From: Thalassospira profundimaris
GTDB lineage: Bacteria > Pseudomonadota > Alphaproteobacteria > Rhodospirillales > Thalassospiraceae
Assembly: GCF_003326675.1 (NCBI RefSeq)
Contig: NZ_JPWF01000016.1
Coordinates: 24,889-88,888 of the forward strand
Length of the DNA: 64,000 nucleotides
Direction of reading: 5' to 3'
This document shows, in pieces, positions 1 to 9,801 of this stretch. The notes beneath the pieces were generated by a model that made no database searches, was not told the DNA's origin, and saw only the letters and a program-made list of their open reading frames with translations. Numbering within the stretch: the first letter of the stretch is position 1; each line of letters starts with the position of its first letter. Position numbers and translations under genes: made by a program.

Positions 1-70
1 GGGAAAAGGCAGGCGAATGCATATTTCCCAATAAGACCTTTGACATATGCGCAACCGTCAGGTAGACAGA

Positions 71-84
71 TTACGTATTCGTAA
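71..84. promoter_or_regulatory. Inverted repeat upstream of the MarR gene
   Basis: TTACG, four bases, CGTAA lies about 25 bp before the ATG at 108. Its position and symmetry suit an autoregulatory operator of the MarR protein that follows. This is inferred from position only. Confidence 0.3.
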
Positions 85-107
85 CAAATAAATTGTTGGG
101 CACGAAC

Positions 108-455
108 ATGTCGATCGAGATCAAACCGTCTCAGGCACTCGACCTTTGGCGTATCGCGATTGTTGAAAGTGTGCGTCGGGATTCACCCGATCTTTCTGCC
201 CGGCAAATGGCCCTGTTGCTGAATGTTTACCTGACCCAGGCCCCCCATACGGTACGCGGCCTGTCAGAGGCGCTTAATATCTCCAAACCGGCCATTACCC
301 GTGCCCTTGATCGCCTCAGCTCGCTGGGGATGGTCAAACGCAAGGTGGATGAAGAAGACCGCCGTTCGGTTTTGATCCAGCGTACGGTCAAAGGATCGGT
401 CTTCCTGCGTGAATTTGGCGATATCATCGTTTCAGCCGGCAAAGAAACCGAATAA
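108..455 (+). CDS. MarR-family winged-helix transcriptional regulator
   Basis: A 115-residue DNA-binding protein. The middle of the protein has the MarR-type helix-turn-helix and wing: helices around a segment beginning LSEALNISKPAITRALDRL, then a wing with DEEDRRSVLI. At 115 residues it is shorter than classical MarR proteins (about 140-150) and has little of the C-terminal dimerisation helix, so it may belong to the compact subgroup. The reading frame opens with TTG codons at 93, but the ATG at 108 (MSIEIKPS) is the more natural start. No strong Shine-Dalgarno sequence is visible for either. It stands alone with a gap of about 320 bp downstream, so its target cannot be inferred. Confidence 0.8.
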   Translation: MSIEIKPSQALDLWRIAIVESVRRDSPDLSARQMALLLNVYLTQAPHTVRGLSEALNISKPAITRALDRLSSLGMVKRKVDEEDRRSVLIQRTVKGSVFLREFGDIIVSAGKETE

Positions 456-776
456 CCGCCCGACCCGCGTGCCACATTTAGCATCCTTGCTGATGGCACA
501 AACGCCCTGATCCGAACAAACGGATCCCCGGATCGCCCAGAAACCGGGATTTAGGGCAGCAAAGCTTTCCCATCGTGAATGCATAAAATCTGATATGGCG
601 AAAATCCGCTATATACAGACCGGTTGGTTTGTAAGCCCCACTGCTATTCAACCCAGTTAACAGCGTATTTTGCGTTTAACTTCTGATAGTTATGCCGCTC
701 ACACCATATTAGAAATGATGCATTTTCGCGTTCCTGACATCAATTTTGCGGATATCAGGCGCAAGAGGCAAAGAAG
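456..776. other. Intergenic stretch, no gene seen
   Basis: This 321-bp stretch lies between the MarR gene and the end of the convergent LysE-type gene. It contains a small hairpin (GATCCG, six bases, CGGATC, at 509-526) without a T-run. No convincing open frame, tRNA or repeat was found. The right half is AT-richer. Confidence 0.5.
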
Positions 777-1448
777 CTAGAAACGGGTGCCCGCAGTGCT
801 TTCAGGCATCTCGATCAGCGATAAAAGGCCGGCAGCAATGATCAGAATAGCCCCGGAAACCCGCGCAATAGCATTTGTGCCGCCGCGCCGAACCAGCCAG
901 GGCATGATGCGGGCCGCCCCCATCGCATAAATCATTACGAAACTGTAATCAAGAACCACAAAGGTCGCGCCAAGCATCAGTAATTGCGGTGCCAATGGCA
1001 GGCCGGGATCGACAAATTGCGGAAACAGGGCACCAAAGAAGGCGATGGCTTTGGGATTACCGGCTGCCACCAAAAAGCCCTCGCGGAACAGTTTACGGCG
1101 ACTGGCGACTTCATAAGCGCCGGAAAATTTCATTTCGATTCCGGTTTTTCCCTTGGATTTATTGGCCTTTCGGAAAAAGGACATCAGCCCCATGACCAAA
1201 AGGAACGCAACCCCGCACCATTTCACAACGGCAAAGGCCGTGGCAGATGTCGCCAGAATGGCACCAAGACCAAGTGCCGCAATCACCATCTGGATCATGT
1301 TGGCGGTCACATCGCCAAGGGCGGTGATCAGTGTCGGACGCGCGCCATAGCGCAGCGCATGGGACATGCCGATCAAAACACTGGGCCCCGGCGTCATGAC
1401 CATCATAACGGACAGGACGGTAAAACTGAGCCAGACTTCGAACGACAT
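777..1448 (-). CDS. LysE/RhtB-family amino-acid exporter
   Basis: A 223-residue integral membrane protein of the LysE/RhtB superfamily, which exports amino acids or related metabolites across the inner membrane. The N-terminal transmembrane helix is followed at about residues 19-27 by the family motif TPGPSVLIG, then GARPTLITALGD. About six hydrophobic segments are visible, with a basic cytoplasmic loop near residues 92-122 (FFRKANKSKGK, then ASRRKLFREGF), and NPKAIAFFGALFPQF is the second typical motif. The length is normal for the family. The substrate cannot be read from sequence. It appears to be monocistronic. Confidence 0.85.
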   Translation of the reverse strand: MSFEVWLSFTVLSVMMVMTPGPSVLIGMSHALRYGARPTLITALGDVTANMIQMVIAALGLGAILATSATAFAVVKWCGVAFLLVMGLMSFFRKANKSKGKTGIEMKFSGAYEVASRRKLFREGFLVAAGNPKAIAFFGALFPQFVDPGLPLAPQLLMLGATFVVLDYSFVMIYAMGAARIMPWLVRRGGTNAIARVSGAILIIAAGLLSLIEMPESTAGTRF

Positions 1449-1558
1449 GGGGATACTCCGGAAAGGTGATCAATCCGGAATATCACAGCAGTGCCGCGAG
1501 ACAATTGCGTCCTGCGCAACCGGCCCATGCGTGGCAGAGAAATGGAGAAGGAGACAGA

Positions 1559-2263
1559 TCAGCGTTTCTTGGCGTCGCCCGGCCAGTGATCATAGAACAT
1601 GCGTACCTGCACCGAACGCAAGGTATCGGGCGGCAGGAAGGTCTGCCCGGTGCCAAGAAGCTTGTTCTGAAGGGCGGCGAAATAGCGATTGGTAACCGGC
1701 GCAAACGGGGTGAAGGCCGGTTCAGGGACAATTTCCTCGCCCTTTTCCTTGGCGGCTTCGAGTGCCTCGGCCTCGGCGGCGAGTTCTTCCTCGGTCTTGG
1801 GCGGCGGGGGCGGCAACATCGCGGGTGCGACATATTTAAAGGATCGCTTGCCCTCTTCGCGGGTTTCAAACCGTTGCAGAGTGTCGCGATACATCAAGCG
1901 TTGCAGATCGACCAGGAAGCCATTGATGATTTTGGGCAGGGTCCGTTCGATCACGCCAACAGCCTGCTTGTTCTCGGCTTCGAGCCAGATATTGAACACC
2001 ATCTGGCGAATGGTCCCGGTTTTGGGCAAAACCACCGTCAAGGACACAGGATCAGGAACGATGACGGTTTCCGGCATTTCGGGCACCGCATCCTTTGCCG
2101 GTTCTTCGGTAGTTTCGGCATCGGCCTTTTTGCTGTTGGCAAGCGCAGGCCCCGTCAGAACCGCAAGCATCAGCATTGCAAGGGGCATCGCCCCCAACAA
2201 CATCGCCATGCCCCAGGAACGATGACCGTTCATCCGTTTGCGTCCAAGCAAAAGCATATCCAC
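1559..2263 (-). CDS. Secreted/anchored FliL-like protein
   Basis: A 234-residue protein with an N-terminal hydrophobic stretch (residues about 18-42, ending GPALANS) that is either a signal peptide or a single membrane anchor. The region from about residue 70 has the spacing of FliL domains: a strand (VSLTVVLPK), an amphipathic strand (MVFNIWLEAENK), VIERTLPKIINGFLVDLQRL, and a terminal strand LRSVQVRMFYDHW. A proline- and Glu/Ala-rich linker sits near residues 150-180. FliL acts at the flagellar basal body, but no flagellar gene is nearby, so the role may differ. The frame starts with GTG at 2263. An ATG two codons later (2257) is an equally possible start. It sits just downstream of the yej operon on the same strand, about 70 bp away from yejF on its other side. 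Confidence 0.5.
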   Translation of the reverse strand: MDMLLLGRKRMNGHRSWGMAMLLGAMPLAMLMLAVLTGPALANSKKADAETTEEPAKDAVPEMPETVIVPDPVSLTVVLPKTGTIRQMVFNIWLEAENKQAVGVIERTLPKIINGFLVDLQRLMYRDTLQRFETREEGKRSFKYVAPAMLPPPPPKTEEELAAEAEALEAAKEKGEEIVPEPAFTPFAPVTNRYFAALQNKLLGTGQTFLPPDTLRSVQVRMFYDHWPGDAKKR

Positions 2264-2331
2264 CCTATTATCCTGTTTTCGTGTCCTTTTTCTGAACCCT
2301 TTGTATCAGGTTTGATGCGAAATTGTCGCGG

Positions 2332-3966
2332 TCAGTTACTGACAAAATCTGTCCCGGCGGCCTTAAGATCAAGGGCCGCGGCCAAAAGCGCCTTGGTATA
2401 GGGCTGTTGCGGGTTATCAAAAACATCCGCAGCCGCACCACTTTCAACCAGCTTTCCGCCCTGCATCACCATCACCCGGTGCGACAATGCACGCACAACC
2501 CGAAGATCGTGACTGATAAACAGATAGGCCATCTTGTGACGGGCCTGAAGATCACGCAACAGTTCGACAATCTGGGCCTGTACCGACATATCAAGGGCCG
2601 AAGTCGGTTCATCGAGTACGATAAAGCGCGGCTTCAAGACCAATGCCCGGGCAATTGAAATGCGCTGACGCTGACCACCGGAAAATTCATGGGGATAGCG
2701 ATCCATGGCATTTTGCGGCAGATCGACCTCGCTGAGTGCCTCGGCAATGCGGGCTTCGCGTTCGGCGACACTCAAACCCGGTTCATGAATTTCAAGCCCC
2801 TCGCCGACGATCTGGGCAATCGACATGCGCGGGCTAAGCGATCCGAACGGATCCTGAAACACCACCTGCATGTCCCGGCGCAACTTGCGCAGATCGGCAC
2901 CGGCATATTTGCGGATATCGTTCCCGGCAAACTTGATGTCGCCTTCTGATTTCAACAGACGCAGGATGGCCATGGCAAGGGTTGTCTTGCCCGATCCGCT
3001 TTCGCCCACAATACCAAGGGTTTCACCCTGTTTAAGGGTCAGGGAAATTTTATCAACCGCATCAAGATAACGTTCCGGCCGCCCCAGAATGCCCTTGCGG
3101 CCAATCGGGAAACGGACATGAATGTTGCTGGTTTCAAGAAGTCCGGCGGCATTTTCCGGCAGCTCCGGCGCATTGCCACTTGGCACCGCCGACAGCAGCT
3201 TTTTAGTATAGGGATGTTTGGGATGATCAAACAGGCTTTGCCCCACGCCGCGTTCGACAACCTCGCCATCCTTCATCACGCAAACACTTTTGGCCATCTT
3301 GCGGACAATTTGCAGATCATGGGTAATCAGCAGCAAGGCCATGCCAAGCTTGTTTTGCAAATCCTGAAGCAGTTCGAGAATTTGCGCCTGAATGGTGACA
3401 TCCAGCGCAGTTGTCGGTTCATCGGCAATCAGCAGTTCCGGTTCATTGGCAAGAGCCATGGCAATCATGACGCGCTGGCGCTGACCCCCGGAAAGCTCAT
3501 GCGGAAGGGCCTTAAGCCGTGATGCCGGATCGGGAATGCCAACCAGATCAAGCAGTTCAAGGATACGTGCCCGTGCCTTGGCACCCCGCAATCCTTTATG
3601 AAGCAACAGCACCTCGCCGATCTGCTTTTCGATATTGTGCAGCGGATTAAGCGAGGTCATCGGTTCCTGAAAGATCATGGAAATCCGGTTGCCGCGGATC
3701 TTGCGCAGCGTCCTTTCATCCGCACCGACCATTTCCGTGCCATCAAAGGTGATGGAACCGGATGGATGGGTGGCCCGCGGATAAGGCAGCAATTGCAGGA
3801 TTGAAAGGGCGGTTACCGATTTGCCCGATCCACTTTCGCCAACCAGCGCCATGGTTTCCCCGCGCGCCATCGAAAATGAAACGCCCTTGACCGCATGGAC
3901 ATTGCCGAAATTGACCGAAAGGTTGCTGACATCAAGAAGCAGCGGCTGGTCTGATTGCTCTGTCAT
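2332..3966 (-). CDS. yejF: Oligopeptide ABC transporter, fused double ATPase (YejF-like)
   Basis: A 544-residue protein with two complete ABC ATPase domains in one chain, the arrangement of YejF, which powers import of oligopeptides (and microcin C in Escherichia coli) through YejBE. The first domain has Walker A GESGSGKS at residues 43-50, signature LSGGQRQR and Walker [13 protein letters not shown]. The second has [16 protein letters not shown] and [11 protein letters not shown]. Each domain is followed by the oligopeptide-transporter C-terminal extension ([15 protein letters not shown] and [15 protein letters not shown]). It is the last gene of yejA-B-E-F, 12 bp after yejE. All catalytic motifs are intact, so both sites should hydrolyse ATP. 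Confidence 0.95.
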   Translation of the reverse strand: MTEQSDQPLLLDVSNLSVNFGNVHAVKGVSFSMARGETMALVGESGSGKSVTALSILQLLPYPRATHPSGSITFDGTEMVGADERTLRKIRGNRISMIFQEPMTSLNPLHNIEKQIGEVLLLHKGLRGAKARARILELLDLVGIPDPASRLKALPHELSGGQRQRVMIAMALANEPELLIADEPTTALDVTIQAQILELLQDLQNKLGMALLLITHDLQIVRKMAKSVCVMKDGEVVERGVGQSLFDHPKHPYTKKLLSAVPSGNAPELPENAAGLLETSNIHVRFPIGRKGILGRPERYLDAVDKISLTLKQGETLGIVGESGSGKTTLAMAILRLLKSEGDIKFAGNDIRKYAGADLRKLRRDMQVVFQDPFGSLSPRMSIAQIVGEGLEIHEPGLSVAEREARIAEALSEVDLPQNAMDRYPHEFSGGQRQRISIARALVLKPRFIVLDEPTSALDMSVQAQIVELLRDLQARHKMAYLFISHDLRVVRALSHRVMVMQGGKLVESGAAADVFDNPQQPYTKALLAAALDLKAAGTDFVSN

Positions 3967-3978
3967 TTTGCGGGTTCC

Positions 3979-5010
3979 TTAAAATGTCTTGCGCGGATCA
4001 AACGCGTCGCGAACGGCTTCGCCGATGAAAATCAGAAGACTGAGCATGATGGCAATCGCAAAGAAGGCCGTCATGCCAAGCCAGGGCGCTTGCAGGTTGT
4101 TCTTGCCCTGTGACAGCAATTCCCCCAGCGACGGCGAGCCCGGCGGCATCCCCAGTGACAGGAAGTCAAGCGAGGTCAGGGCGACAATAGACCCGTTCAG
4201 CACAAAGGGCAGGAAGGTAATGGTCGCCACCATCGCGTTGGGCAGAACATGGCGATACATGATCCGGTAATCAGTCATGCCAAGCGCCTTGGCCGCCCGC
4301 ACATATTCAAAGTTACGCGCCCGCAGGAATTCCGCCCGGACAAGACCGGTCAAACTCATCCAGCTAAACAGCACAAGGATGAACAAAAGCGTCCAGAAAC
4401 CCGGTGCAAACAGGCTGGCCAGAATGATCAGAATGAACAGCTGCGGCAGGCCGGACCAGATTTCAATCACACGCTGGAAACCAAGATCAACCCAACCGCC
4501 GAAATAGCCCTGTACGGCACCGGCCGCGATGCCAATCACGGAACTGACCGCCGTCAGTGCCAAGCCAAACAGGATCGAAATCCGGAAGCCGTAAATCAGA
4601 CGCGCCAACACATCGCGCCCCAGCTCATCCGTGCCCAGCAAATGGCGTGAGGATGGTGGCGATGGTTGGGGTTCGCGCATATCAAAATCGATGGTCGAAT
4701 AGGAAAACGGGATGGGTGGCCAGATGGCAAAGCCGTGATGGTCGATCTTGCCCTGAATATAGGGATCATAGAAATCGGTCTCGACATCGAAATCCCCGCC
4801 ATAGGTGGTTTCCGGATGGTCCGAGAAGATCGGCATGTACCAGTTATCGTCATATTTAACGAAGATCGGCTTGTCATTGGCAAGCAGTTCGGCAAACAGG
4901 CAGGCCACAAACAGGATGGTAAAGATCACAAGCGACCAATAGCCACGCTTGTTGGCCTTGAAATTGGTCAAACGCCGTTGATTGAGCGGAGAAAGGGTCA
5001 TTGAAGTCAT
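3979..5010 (-). CDS. yejE: Oligopeptide ABC transporter permease YejE
   Basis: A 343-residue inner-membrane permease that pairs with YejB. An N-terminal helix (about residues 22-42) is followed by a long periplasmic segment carrying ANDKPIFVKYDDNWYMPIF, typical of YejE. The BPD_transp_1 domain with about five helices comes next. The coupling motif is EFLRARNFEYVRAAKALG. The ATG at 5010 is chosen because GGGAG lies 8 bases before it. A TTG at 5016 and an ATG at 5001 are alternatives. The yejB stop codon overlaps this region (TGATCATG), so translation is probably coupled. Confidence 0.93.
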   Translation of the reverse strand: MTSMTLSPLNQRRLTNFKANKRGYWSLVIFTILFVACLFAELLANDKPIFVKYDDNWYMPIFSDHPETTYGGDFDVETDFYDPYIQGKIDHHGFAIWPPIPFSYSTIDFDMREPQPSPPSSRHLLGTDELGRDVLARLIYGFRISILFGLALTAVSSVIGIAAGAVQGYFGGWVDLGFQRVIEIWSGLPQLFILIILASLFAPGFWTLLFILVLFSWMSLTGLVRAEFLRARNFEYVRAAKALGMTDYRIMYRHVLPNAMVATITFLPFVLNGSIVALTSLDFLSLGMPPGSPSLGELLSQGKNNLQAPWLGMTAFFAIAIMLSLLIFIGEAVRDAFDPRKTF

Positions 5011-5012
5011 GA

Positions 5013-6122
5013 TCAATTCTCCCGCGCGTCAAAATCGATCCTTGGATCGACGAAATGATAACTCAGGTCGCTGATCAGGTTCATGATCAGACCAAACAGC
5101 GTAAAGAAATACAGGGTCGCGAACATCACGGGATAGTCACGGGTCATCACGGCGTTAAAGCCAAGCAAACCAAGTCCGTCGAGCGAGAAAATCACTTCGA
5201 CCAGAACCGACCCGGTAAACAACATTCCGACAAGTGCACTTGGAAAACCGGCAATGATCAGCAGCATCGCGTTACGGAACACATGCCCGTAAAGCACACG
5301 CTTCTCGGTCAGGCCCTTGGCCCGTGCGGTAACGACATACTGCTTGTTGATTTCATCAAGGAACGAGTTTTTGGTCAGCATCGTCAGCGTCGCAAAACCC
5401 GAAATCGTCAAGGCAATGATCGGAAGCGTCAGATGCCAGAAATAGTCCCCGACTTTGCCCAGAAGCGACAATTCATCAAAGTTCGAGGATGTCAAACCGC
5501 GTAACGGGAACCAGTCAAGATAGGTCCCACCGGCAAAGATGACGATCAACATGACCGCAAACAAAAATCCGGGGATTGCAAAGCCGAAAATAATCGCCGC
5601 AGACGACCAGATATCGAAGTTTGACCCGTCACGCACTGCCTTGGTGATCCCCAGAGGGATCGAAATAATATAGATGATCAGGGTCGACCAAATGCCCAGC
5701 GATATCGAAACCGGCATTTTATCAAGGACGATATCGACAACATCGCGGTCCTGGAAATAGCTTTGGCCGAAATCGAAGGTCAGATAGTTCTTCATCATCA
5801 TCCAGAACCGTTCCGGTGCCGGTTTGTCGAAGCCAAATTGCACTTCGAGCTGTTTGATGATTTCCGGATCAAGTCCCTGCGCACCGCGATAGTTAGATGT
5901 CGACGAGAAGTTGTTTCCAGCCCCCGATGATGCCGAACCACCGCTGTCAGCACCCTGATTGGTGATGCGCGCAGTTGATGAAACGTCGGTTCCTTGAAGC
6001 TGGGCGATGACCTGTTCAACCGGGCCGCCAGGTGCGAATTGAATGATCACGAAATTCAGCAACATGATGCCAAACAATGTCATCGGGATCAGAAGAAGAC
6101 GCCGCAGAATATAGTTCAGCAT
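5013..6122 (-). CDS. yejB: Oligopeptide ABC transporter permease YejB
   Basis: A 369-residue inner-membrane permease of the dipeptide/oligopeptide importer class. It starts with MLNYILRRLLLIPMTLFGIMLLNF, the usual first helix of this family, followed by IQFAPGGPVEQ. A Ser/Gly/Asn-rich insert at about residues 45-85 precedes the transmembrane core, as in other YejB proteins. The ATPase-coupling segment contains VVTARAKGLTEKRVLYGHVFRNA. It lies 3 bp downstream of yejA and overlaps the yejE translation start region, so the four genes form one transcript. Confidence 0.94.
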   Translation of the reverse strand: MLNYILRRLLLIPMTLFGIMLLNFVIIQFAPGGPVEQVIAQLQGTDVSSTARITNQGADSGGSASSGAGNNFSSTSNYRGAQGLDPEIIKQLEVQFGFDKPAPERFWMMMKNYLTFDFGQSYFQDRDVVDIVLDKMPVSISLGIWSTLIIYIISIPLGITKAVRDGSNFDIWSSAAIIFGFAIPGFLFAVMLIVIFAGGTYLDWFPLRGLTSSNFDELSLLGKVGDYFWHLTLPIIALTISGFATLTMLTKNSFLDEINKQYVVTARAKGLTEKRVLYGHVFRNAMLLIIAGFPSALVGMLFTGSVLVEVIFSLDGLGLLGFNAVMTRDYPVMFATLYFFTLFGLIMNLISDLSYHFVDPRIDFDAREN

Positions 6123-6125
6123 GGT

Positions 6126-8078
6126 CTAGTTCCCCCCCATCGGCAATTTTGCGGCCTTTTCCGGATCAATCCACCAGCGCATTACCGATTCCCCTTTAAG
6201 CGGTATCGTGTCGGGTTGGCCAAAGATGTTCCACCAGGCAAGACGTTCCCCGCCAAGGTAATATTGCGGAATGACGTAATAGCCCCACAACAAAACCCGA
6301 TCGAGTGCATGGGTCGCGGTGACCAGTTCATGCCAGCTATTGGCACTTGCAACCTTTTCGACCATCGCATCAACGACCGGACTTTTGATCCCAGCGAAAT
6401 TGCGACTTCCGGGCTGGTCGGCGGCTTCACTTGACCAGAAAACACGTTGTTCGTTGCCCGGTGTCAGGGCCTGTGTCCACCAGAAGGTCGTGACATCAAA
6501 GTCAAAGGCCTGAATGCGGTTGACCCACTGCCCGGTATCAATCAGACGGATATCGAGCTGCACGCCAAGCTGTTTGAGGCGGGCCTTAAGAACCAGTGCG
6601 ATTTTTTCCAGCCCCGGCTGACGAATGATCAGTTCGAACCGGAAGGGTTCACCGGTTTCCTTATTGACCAGAACCTTGTCGCGGAGTTCCCATCCGGCTT
6701 CGTTCAGAAGCGTCATGGATTCGCGCAGTGCCTTGCGGCGGCCATCGGTTTCATCAAAATCGGGAAGCTTGAAAGGCTGGGTAAACAGTTCGGCCGGCAG
6801 TTGATCGCGATAGGGTTCCAGCAATGCCAGTTCATCACCGGCCGGAATGCCACTTGATGCCAGTTCGGAATTCACGAAATAGCTGTCTGTGCGCTTATAG
6901 GCCCCATAGAACATGGCGCGACTGAGCCACTGGAAATCAAAACCGTATTGCAGCGCCTTGCGCACCCGCCAATCGGCAAAGATCGGCAGGCGGTTATTCA
7001 TCACATAGGCCTGCATGCCCACAGGCAGATCATCGGGCATGAATTTTTTCTGGATGTCGCCACGTTCGACCGCGGGCGTGTCGTAGGCCGTACTCCAGTC
7101 GCGTGACGAATGTTCGGAGCGCACCATATATTCACCGGCCAGAAACGCCTGTCTCTGAACTTCCGGATCGAGATAGGTGTCGTAGCGAATGGTATCGAAA
7201 TTGTTCTGACCGCGATTGACCGGCAAATCCGCCGCCCAGTAATCCTTGACCCGTTCATAGGTGATGCGACGGCCGGCTTCGATACTGGCGACCTTATAGG
7301 CACCACTGCCCACCGGCAGTTCAAAGGTGGTTTTCGAGAAATCCTTACCGTCCCAGAACTTCTTGGGCATGATCGAAATGCCCGCCGCGGTCATCGGTGT
7401 TTCACGGTTATTGCCGGGCTTGAAGGTGAATTTGACGGTCAGATCATCAATCGCCTCGGCCCCTTCGATCTGGGAGAAATATTGCCGGTAGACCGGGCTT
7501 CCTTTTTCGACAAGGATTTCATAGGAAAACACCACATCTTCGGCGGTGATTTCGCTGCCATCCTGAAAACGCGCACGTGGATCAAGATGGAATATGGCAA
7601 AGGATCGGTCCTCAGGGACTTCGATGCTGCGCGCAATCAGGCCATACATCGCATAGGGTTCATCGGCACTTGAGGCCATCAGGCTATCATAAATCAGGCC
7701 AAGACCGGCGGCCGATGTGCCCTTAAGCGTGAAGGGGTTGAGCGTATCAAACGCGACAATCGATGACTGGATCAGGGTGCCGCCCTTGGGCGCATCGGGA
7801 TTCACATAGTCAAAATGCGTGAAATCCGGCCCGTATTTGAGATCACCATACAGCGATATGCCATGGGATGTTGTGGTCAGCGGGGCAAGTTCGGCTTCTT
7901 CGACTTTGACTGTTGGTGCCGGATTGATGACGGGCTTGTCGGCATCCTGGGCCCGAACGGCCGCCGATGTCATCGCAGCCACACCGGCCATGACACCAAA
8001 AGCAAGAAGTGCCGATGAAACCGTCTTGCGAACAAGCTGCGTGCGCGACGGTTTCGGATTGGCGACATGCGCGTTCAT
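6126..8078 (-). CDS. yejA: Periplasmic oligopeptide-binding protein YejA
   Basis: A 650-residue solute-binding protein of the SBP family 5, which captures oligopeptides in the periplasm for YejBEF. The N-terminus has a long basic region, then a hydrophobic core and an Ala-rich end (AAVRAQDA, about residues 40-46), consistent with a Sec signal peptide. The mature part contains the family hallmarks HGISLYGDLKYG, FDYVNPDAPKGG and EVPEDRSFAIFHLDPRARF. The length is a little above Escherichia coli YejA (about 600). It is the first gene of the operon; the 168-bp gap to the LysR gene holds the presumed promoter. It has no visible lipobox. Confidence 0.93.
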   Translation of the reverse strand: MNAHVANPKPSRTQLVRKTVSSALLAFGVMAGVAAMTSAAVRAQDADKPVINPAPTVKVEEAELAPLTTTSHGISLYGDLKYGPDFTHFDYVNPDAPKGGTLIQSSIVAFDTLNPFTLKGTSAAGLGLIYDSLMASSADEPYAMYGLIARSIEVPEDRSFAIFHLDPRARFQDGSEITAEDVVFSYEILVEKGSPVYRQYFSQIEGAEAIDDLTVKFTFKPGNNRETPMTAAGISIMPKKFWDGKDFSKTTFELPVGSGAYKVASIEAGRRITYERVKDYWAADLPVNRGQNNFDTIRYDTYLDPEVQRQAFLAGEYMVRSEHSSRDWSTAYDTPAVERGDIQKKFMPDDLPVGMQAYVMNNRLPIFADWRVRKALQYGFDFQWLSRAMFYGAYKRTDSYFVNSELASSGIPAGDELALLEPYRDQLPAELFTQPFKLPDFDETDGRRKALRESMTLLNEAGWELRDKVLVNKETGEPFRFELIIRQPGLEKIALVLKARLKQLGVQLDIRLIDTGQWVNRIQAFDFDVTTFWWTQALTPGNEQRVFWSSEAADQPGSRNFAGIKSPVVDAMVEKVASANSWHELVTATHALDRVLLWGYYVIPQYYLGGERLAWWNIFGQPDTIPLKGESVMRWWIDPEKAAKLPMGGN

Positions 8079-8246
8079 GTGACGAATCGTCTTTCCCCTA
8101 ATGCAAACTGATTGCGTATCGTGTCACTTCTCGGGACGCAGCAGACAAACCAATGCGGGCATATTCGCCACCTCACCACCCTGCCTGACTGAATTGTTTT
8201 TATCTACTCTTCATAATGAAGAATAAAATGGTTCAATTTCAAGGCA

Positions 8247-9173
8247 TCATGATGATGCAGATGCCTTTTGCGCCAGTTTTCGCCGTTCGGTTTCAATTTT
8301 GATTTCACCCATCAACCAGTTACGGAATGCGCGGACCTTGCGACGTTCCAGTCGCCCCTGCGGATAGCACAGCGAATAGGCATAGGGACTGTCGACCGGC
8401 AAGTCGAACGGCACGGTCAAACGGTTGGTCACCACATATTCGCCAATCATCGCCGGATCGGAAATCACCACGCCAAATCCGCTTGCCGCGGCCTCCATCG
8501 CCATATCAAGAGTGGCGAAAACCGGACCGTGATTGGCATCAACTCCGGTGACACCCGTACCATTCAGCCAGATATGCCAGTCTTCGCGCTGGGCCGAGCA
8601 ATGCAGAAGCGTCACACCTGCAAGGTCTTTGGGGGATTTTAGCTGTTTGGCCAGATCGGGATGACAGACGGGCAAAAGCCGTTCGCCGGTCAGGAATTCG
8701 TGAACCAGTTGTTCTTCCTGGGTATCGGCAAAGCGCACGGCAATATCGACCTCGTTGAAATCAACCGGGGCCTTGTCATCATTATAGGTGCCAAGCTGTA
8801 CCTGAAGATCGGGATATTCCATCTGAAACCGCCCAAGCCGGGGCACGATCCAGCGCATGGAAAATGTCAAAGGGGCCAGAACCGAAAGCTGTGTGTCATC
8901 GGCGCGGTCTTCAACCTTGGCCACCGCATTTTCCATGGCATCAAAAGCCGGGGTAAGACCATCCAGAAGGTTGCGCCCGGCCCGGGTAAGCTTAAGGCTT
9001 CGATGCTGCCGTTCAAAAAGTTTACGGCCCAAAACTTCTTCAAGGTGCTGCACCTGTCGGCTGACCGCGCCTTGGGTCACGTTAAGCTCATGTGACGCTT
9101 TGGTGAAACTTTCAAGACGACCGGCAACTTCAAAGGCACGAAGCGCATTTAATGGCAATGGACGGCGTTTCAT
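8247..9173 (-). CDS. LysR-family transcriptional regulator (GcvA-like)
   Basis: A 308-residue LysR regulator. The N-terminal helix-turn-helix covers about residues 1-65 (PLNALRAFEVAGRLESFTKA, then LNVTQGAVSRQVQHLEE). The effector-binding domain follows from about residue 90. The opening PLNALRAFE and the overall pattern match the GcvA/AmpR-like subgroup. It is upstream of yejA on the same strand and back-to-back with the DUF1127 gene, sharing a 166-bp intergenic region. Either could be its target, but no T-N11-A box was confirmed there. Confidence 0.88.
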   Translation of the reverse strand: MKRRPLPLNALRAFEVAGRLESFTKASHELNVTQGAVSRQVQHLEEVLGRKLFERQHRSLKLTRAGRNLLDGLTPAFDAMENAVAKVEDRADDTQLSVLAPLTFSMRWIVPRLGRFQMEYPDLQVQLGTYNDDKAPVDFNEVDIAVRFADTQEEQLVHEFLTGERLLPVCHPDLAKQLKSPKDLAGVTLLHCSAQREDWHIWLNGTGVTGVDANHGPVFATLDMAMEAAASGFGVVISDPAMIGEYVVTNRLTVPFDLPVDSPYAYSLCYPQGRLERRKVRAFRNWLMGEIKIETERRKLAQKASASS

Positions 9174-9339
9174 GACAATGGCTTTGCATGATTAAAACTC
9201 ATGCAATGATGACAAAAGATGGTTTGAGCGCAAGTGTTTTTAGGCGTAACTCTGGGTTTAACGAAATGAGACACACGCATCACAGATGCTGGGCCGCTGA
9301 TTAATCGAGAGCAGCCTGAATTTATGAAGGAATAAAATC

Positions 9340-9549
9340 ATGGTCGCGATCACCAAAGATGCAGGCGCATTTGTTGCAACCCGCCGTCACCACAACACCG
9401 TCAACCTGATGGATCTGCCGCGCGAATGGTATAAACGCCACGATCTGCGCAAGAAACTTGGTCTGATGGATGCCCGTATGCTGCGCGATATCGGCTGGAA
9501 CGTTTATGACGCCCGTCGCGAAGCTGCAAAACCGTTCTGGAAAGCATAA
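9340..9549 (+). CDS. DUF1127 small basic protein
   Basis: A 69-residue protein with a C-terminal DUF1127 (YjiS-like) domain: LPREWYKRHDLRKKLGLMDARMLRDIGW, rich in Arg/Lys, followed by ARREAAKPFW. AGGA precedes the ATG by about 8 bases. In Rhodobacter sphaeroides a DUF1127 protein (CcaF1) is an RNA-binding factor and its mRNA gives rise to stress-induced sRNAs from the 3' region. Here, too, the gene is followed by a highly structured C-rich region and a terminator (see 9614-9840), so the RNA part may matter as much as the protein. Function in this organism is inferred by analogy. Confidence 0.85.
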   Translation: MVAITKDAGAFVATRRHHNTVNLMDLPREWYKRHDLRKKLGLMDARMLRDIGWNVYDARREAAKPFWKA

Positions 9550-9723
9550 GTACAGAACAAACCCGCGCTTTGGCGCACAACAGAGTATGTATCATGTCTG
9601 CCCCGATCTTTCGCCTGCAAGGTTCCCTTTCATTCCCCTTGCAGGTGCTTGATGCTCTGCTGAGCATCCTGAAGGTCCCGAGCCCGCGATAGGGTTTGGA
9701 ATTCTTCATTCTCCCCCCCCAGA

Positions 9724-9753
9724 GCTTATGCTTCAGCTTATGCTTCAGCTTAT
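9724..9753. repeat. 12-bp direct repeat, 2.5 copies
   Basis: The unit GCTTATGCTTCA occurs at 9724-9735 and 9736-9747, then six more bases match. It sits inside an inverted repeat AGAGCT (9721-9726) / AGCTCT (9754-9759), within the candidate sRNA region. Confidence 0.85.
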
Positions 9754-9801
9754 AGCTCTGGCGCAGCGCCGACTCCCCCCGTTGGCGCATGCGCGTAAGA
9801 C

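Noticed and set aside
9594..9692. 32-codon ATG frame after the DUF1127 gene
   Set aside because: It overlaps two perfect hairpins and has no ribosome-binding site; the region is better explained as structured RNA.
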